Of a DNA stretch of 64,000 bases, positions 63,004 through 64,000 are shown one piece after another. Numbering within the stretch: the first letter of the stretch is position 1; every line of letters starts with the position of its first letter. Where the stretch lies: positions 973,586-1,037,585 of the forward strand of contig NZ_RJKV01000001.1 of the NCBI RefSeq assembly GCF_003751305.1. Reading direction: 5' to 3'. The notes beneath the pieces were generated by a model. That model saw only the letters and a program-made list of their open reading frames with translations. It was not told where the DNA came from and searched no databases. A program made the translations under genes and the position numbers. This DNA is from Stenotrophomonas rhizophila. Its GTDB lineage: Bacteria; Pseudomonadota; Gammaproteobacteria; Xanthomonadales; Xanthomonadaceae.

Positions 63004-64000
63004 TCAGCTGAAATCGAAGTTCATCACCGGCCCCGCCGGGCCGACGAACTCACCCTGCACGTAATCCACGCCGGCACTGAAGAGCAGGCTCATCGAGTTG
63101 GCATCGGCGACGAACTCGGCGATGGTCCGGATGTTGGCGGCCTGCGCACGCGCGGTGATCTCGCTGATCTTCTCGCTGTGCTCGCGGGTGCGGGCGAAGT
63201 CGGACGTGAAGTCGCGGTCCAGCTTGAGGAACTGCGGCTGGAAGTGCGCCAGCAGCTGGAACGAATCCAGCCCTGATCCGAACTGCTCCAGACCGATCCG
63301 GCAGCCCAACGGGGCGACCGCGGCCAGGAACTGCTGGGCATTGCGCAGGTGGGTGAACACCTTGGCCTCCGGCGCGTGCAGCCACAGCTGTTCGCCCGGC
63401 ACGCCCTGCGCCTCGAGTTCCCGCCGGAGCGTGGCGATCATCTGCGGGTCGTTGAACGACTCCGGGGTGATCTTGACCATCATGTGGGTGACATGGCCCT
63501 CGCGCTTGCGCGCGGCGAGCATGCCGATGGCGTGCGTGACCACCCAGCGGTTGATGTCGGCCAGCAGGCCATGGTCCTCGGCGATGCCCAGGAACGCGTT
63601 CGGGCTGAGCAGCTCGCCGTTGTGGTCCAGGCGCAGGTAGGCCTCGTACAACTCCAGTGCTTCGCCCTGCAGGCTGAGCACCGGCTGGTAATGCAGCTGG
63701 AAGCCATCGCCGTCCAGCGCCTGCCGGATGCGGGTCACCCAGTGCTGGATGCGCTCTTCTTCCACGCGGTCCACCGCGGCCGGATCGAACACGCGGGTGG
63801 TGTTGCCCAGTTCCAGTGCCGCCTGGGTGCACTCGGTCGCGCGCGCCAGCACCTGGCCGATGCTCGCGATCTTCTCGCCGACCTGCACACCGCCCACGCT
63901 GACGGTGACCGTGGCCGAGCGCTCGCCGATGCTGAACACCTGCGAGGCGAAGGCCTCCCGGATCTGGTCGGCCAGGGCGACGGTCTGCGCGTAGGGGGCC
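63004..64000 (-). CDS. Degenerate GGDEF-EAL protein (FimX-like), 3' part
   Basis: The reading frame stays open to the right edge, so the N-terminus is missing. The visible part has the tail of a GGDEF-like domain (ATVTVSVGGVQVGEKIAS) and an EAL domain whose catalytic motifs are altered: YEAYLRL for EAL, LEQFGSGLDSF for LDDFGTG and AEFVADANSM for AEGVET, while LKLDRDF is kept. Such domains bind cyclic di-GMP without cutting it, as in FimX, which controls type IV pili. FimX identity is inferred; the upstream domains would decide it. Confidence 0.85.
   Translation of the reverse strand, partial: APYAQTVALADQIREAFASQVFSIGERSATVTVSVGGVQVGEKIASIGQVLARATECTQAALELGNTTRVFDPAAVDRVEEERIQHWVTRIRQALDGDGFQLHYQPVLSLQGEALELYEAYLRLDHNGELLSPNAFLGIAEDHGLLADINRWVVTHAIGMLAARKREGHVTHMMVKITPESFNDPQMIATLRRELEAQGVPGEQLWLHAPEAKVFTHLRNAQQFLAAVAPLGCRIGLEQFGSGLDSFQLLAHFQPQFLKLDRDFTSDFARTREHSEKISEITARAQAANIRTIAEFVADANSMSLLFSAGVDYVQGEFVGPAGPVMNFDFS

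Overview
The window is high-GC proteobacterial chromosome and looks like Stenotrophomonas (Xanthomonadaceae, S. maltophilia-type). Four things point there: a complete smeRv / smeU1-V-W-U2-X efflux locus; many GTAG-tipped palindromic repeats of the kind known in S. maltophilia as SMAG elements; a tmRNA whose tag reads ANDDNYGSNDFAIAA, close to xanthomonad tags; and several TonB/lipoprotein genes typical of the family. Almost everything is core chromosome. I see no prophage, insertion sequence, CRISPR array, rRNA or tRNA gene. The novelty is mainly in structured intergenic repeats.

Layout. 1-5 kb: 5' part of htpG (minus), then rsmD, coaD, a lipoprotein, a 4Fe-4S ferredoxin and ggt. 5-7.3 kb: a metallo-beta-lactamase-fold hydrolase, a SMAG cluster, psiF-like gene and upp. 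7.35-13.2 kb: an apparent phosphate-scavenging operon of TonB-dependent receptor, beta-propeller phytase lipoprotein, purple-acid-type phosphatase and exported pyrophosphatase. 13.2-16.7 kb: TPR protein, Mn-type superoxide dismutase, photolyase and an OmpA-family lipoprotein. 16.8-25.8 kb: the LysR regulator smeRv and the divergent smeVWX multidrug efflux operon with its two short-chain dehydrogenases. 26-32.3 kb: small membrane or secreted proteins, a PliG-like lysozyme inhibitor, and an MFS exporter with its TetR regulator. 32.3-36 kb: ssrA (tmRNA), smpB, ratA/ratB, bamE and fur. 36-43 kb: recN and the hrcA-grpE-dnaK-dnaJ heat-shock cluster, with sigma-32-like promoters. 43-49.7 kb: pyridoxal kinase, prephenate dehydrogenase-ACT, ABC exporter, YigZ-type protein and an ECF sigma / putative anti-sigma pair. 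49.7-55 kb: a GAF-GAF-GGDEF-EAL protein, a LOG-type phosphoribohydrolase and a class III aminotransferase. 55-60.8 kb: queA-tgt-yajC-secD-secF. 60.8-64 kb: a repeat-rich gap, fabV, and the 3' part of a degenerate EAL (FimX-like) gene.

The most interesting signal is a family of about 95-115 bp elements seen three times (886-982, 60953-61066, and 61372-61465 in inverse orientation). Each has a conserved core with two small hairpins, both looped at ATCCAT or its variant, closed by GGAC/GTCC. Each core is enclosed in a long outer stem whose sequence is different in every copy yet self-complementary. This predicts a three-helix-junction repeat, supported by covariation. I do not know a published name for it. 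Two copies sit beside nearly identical SMAG elements.
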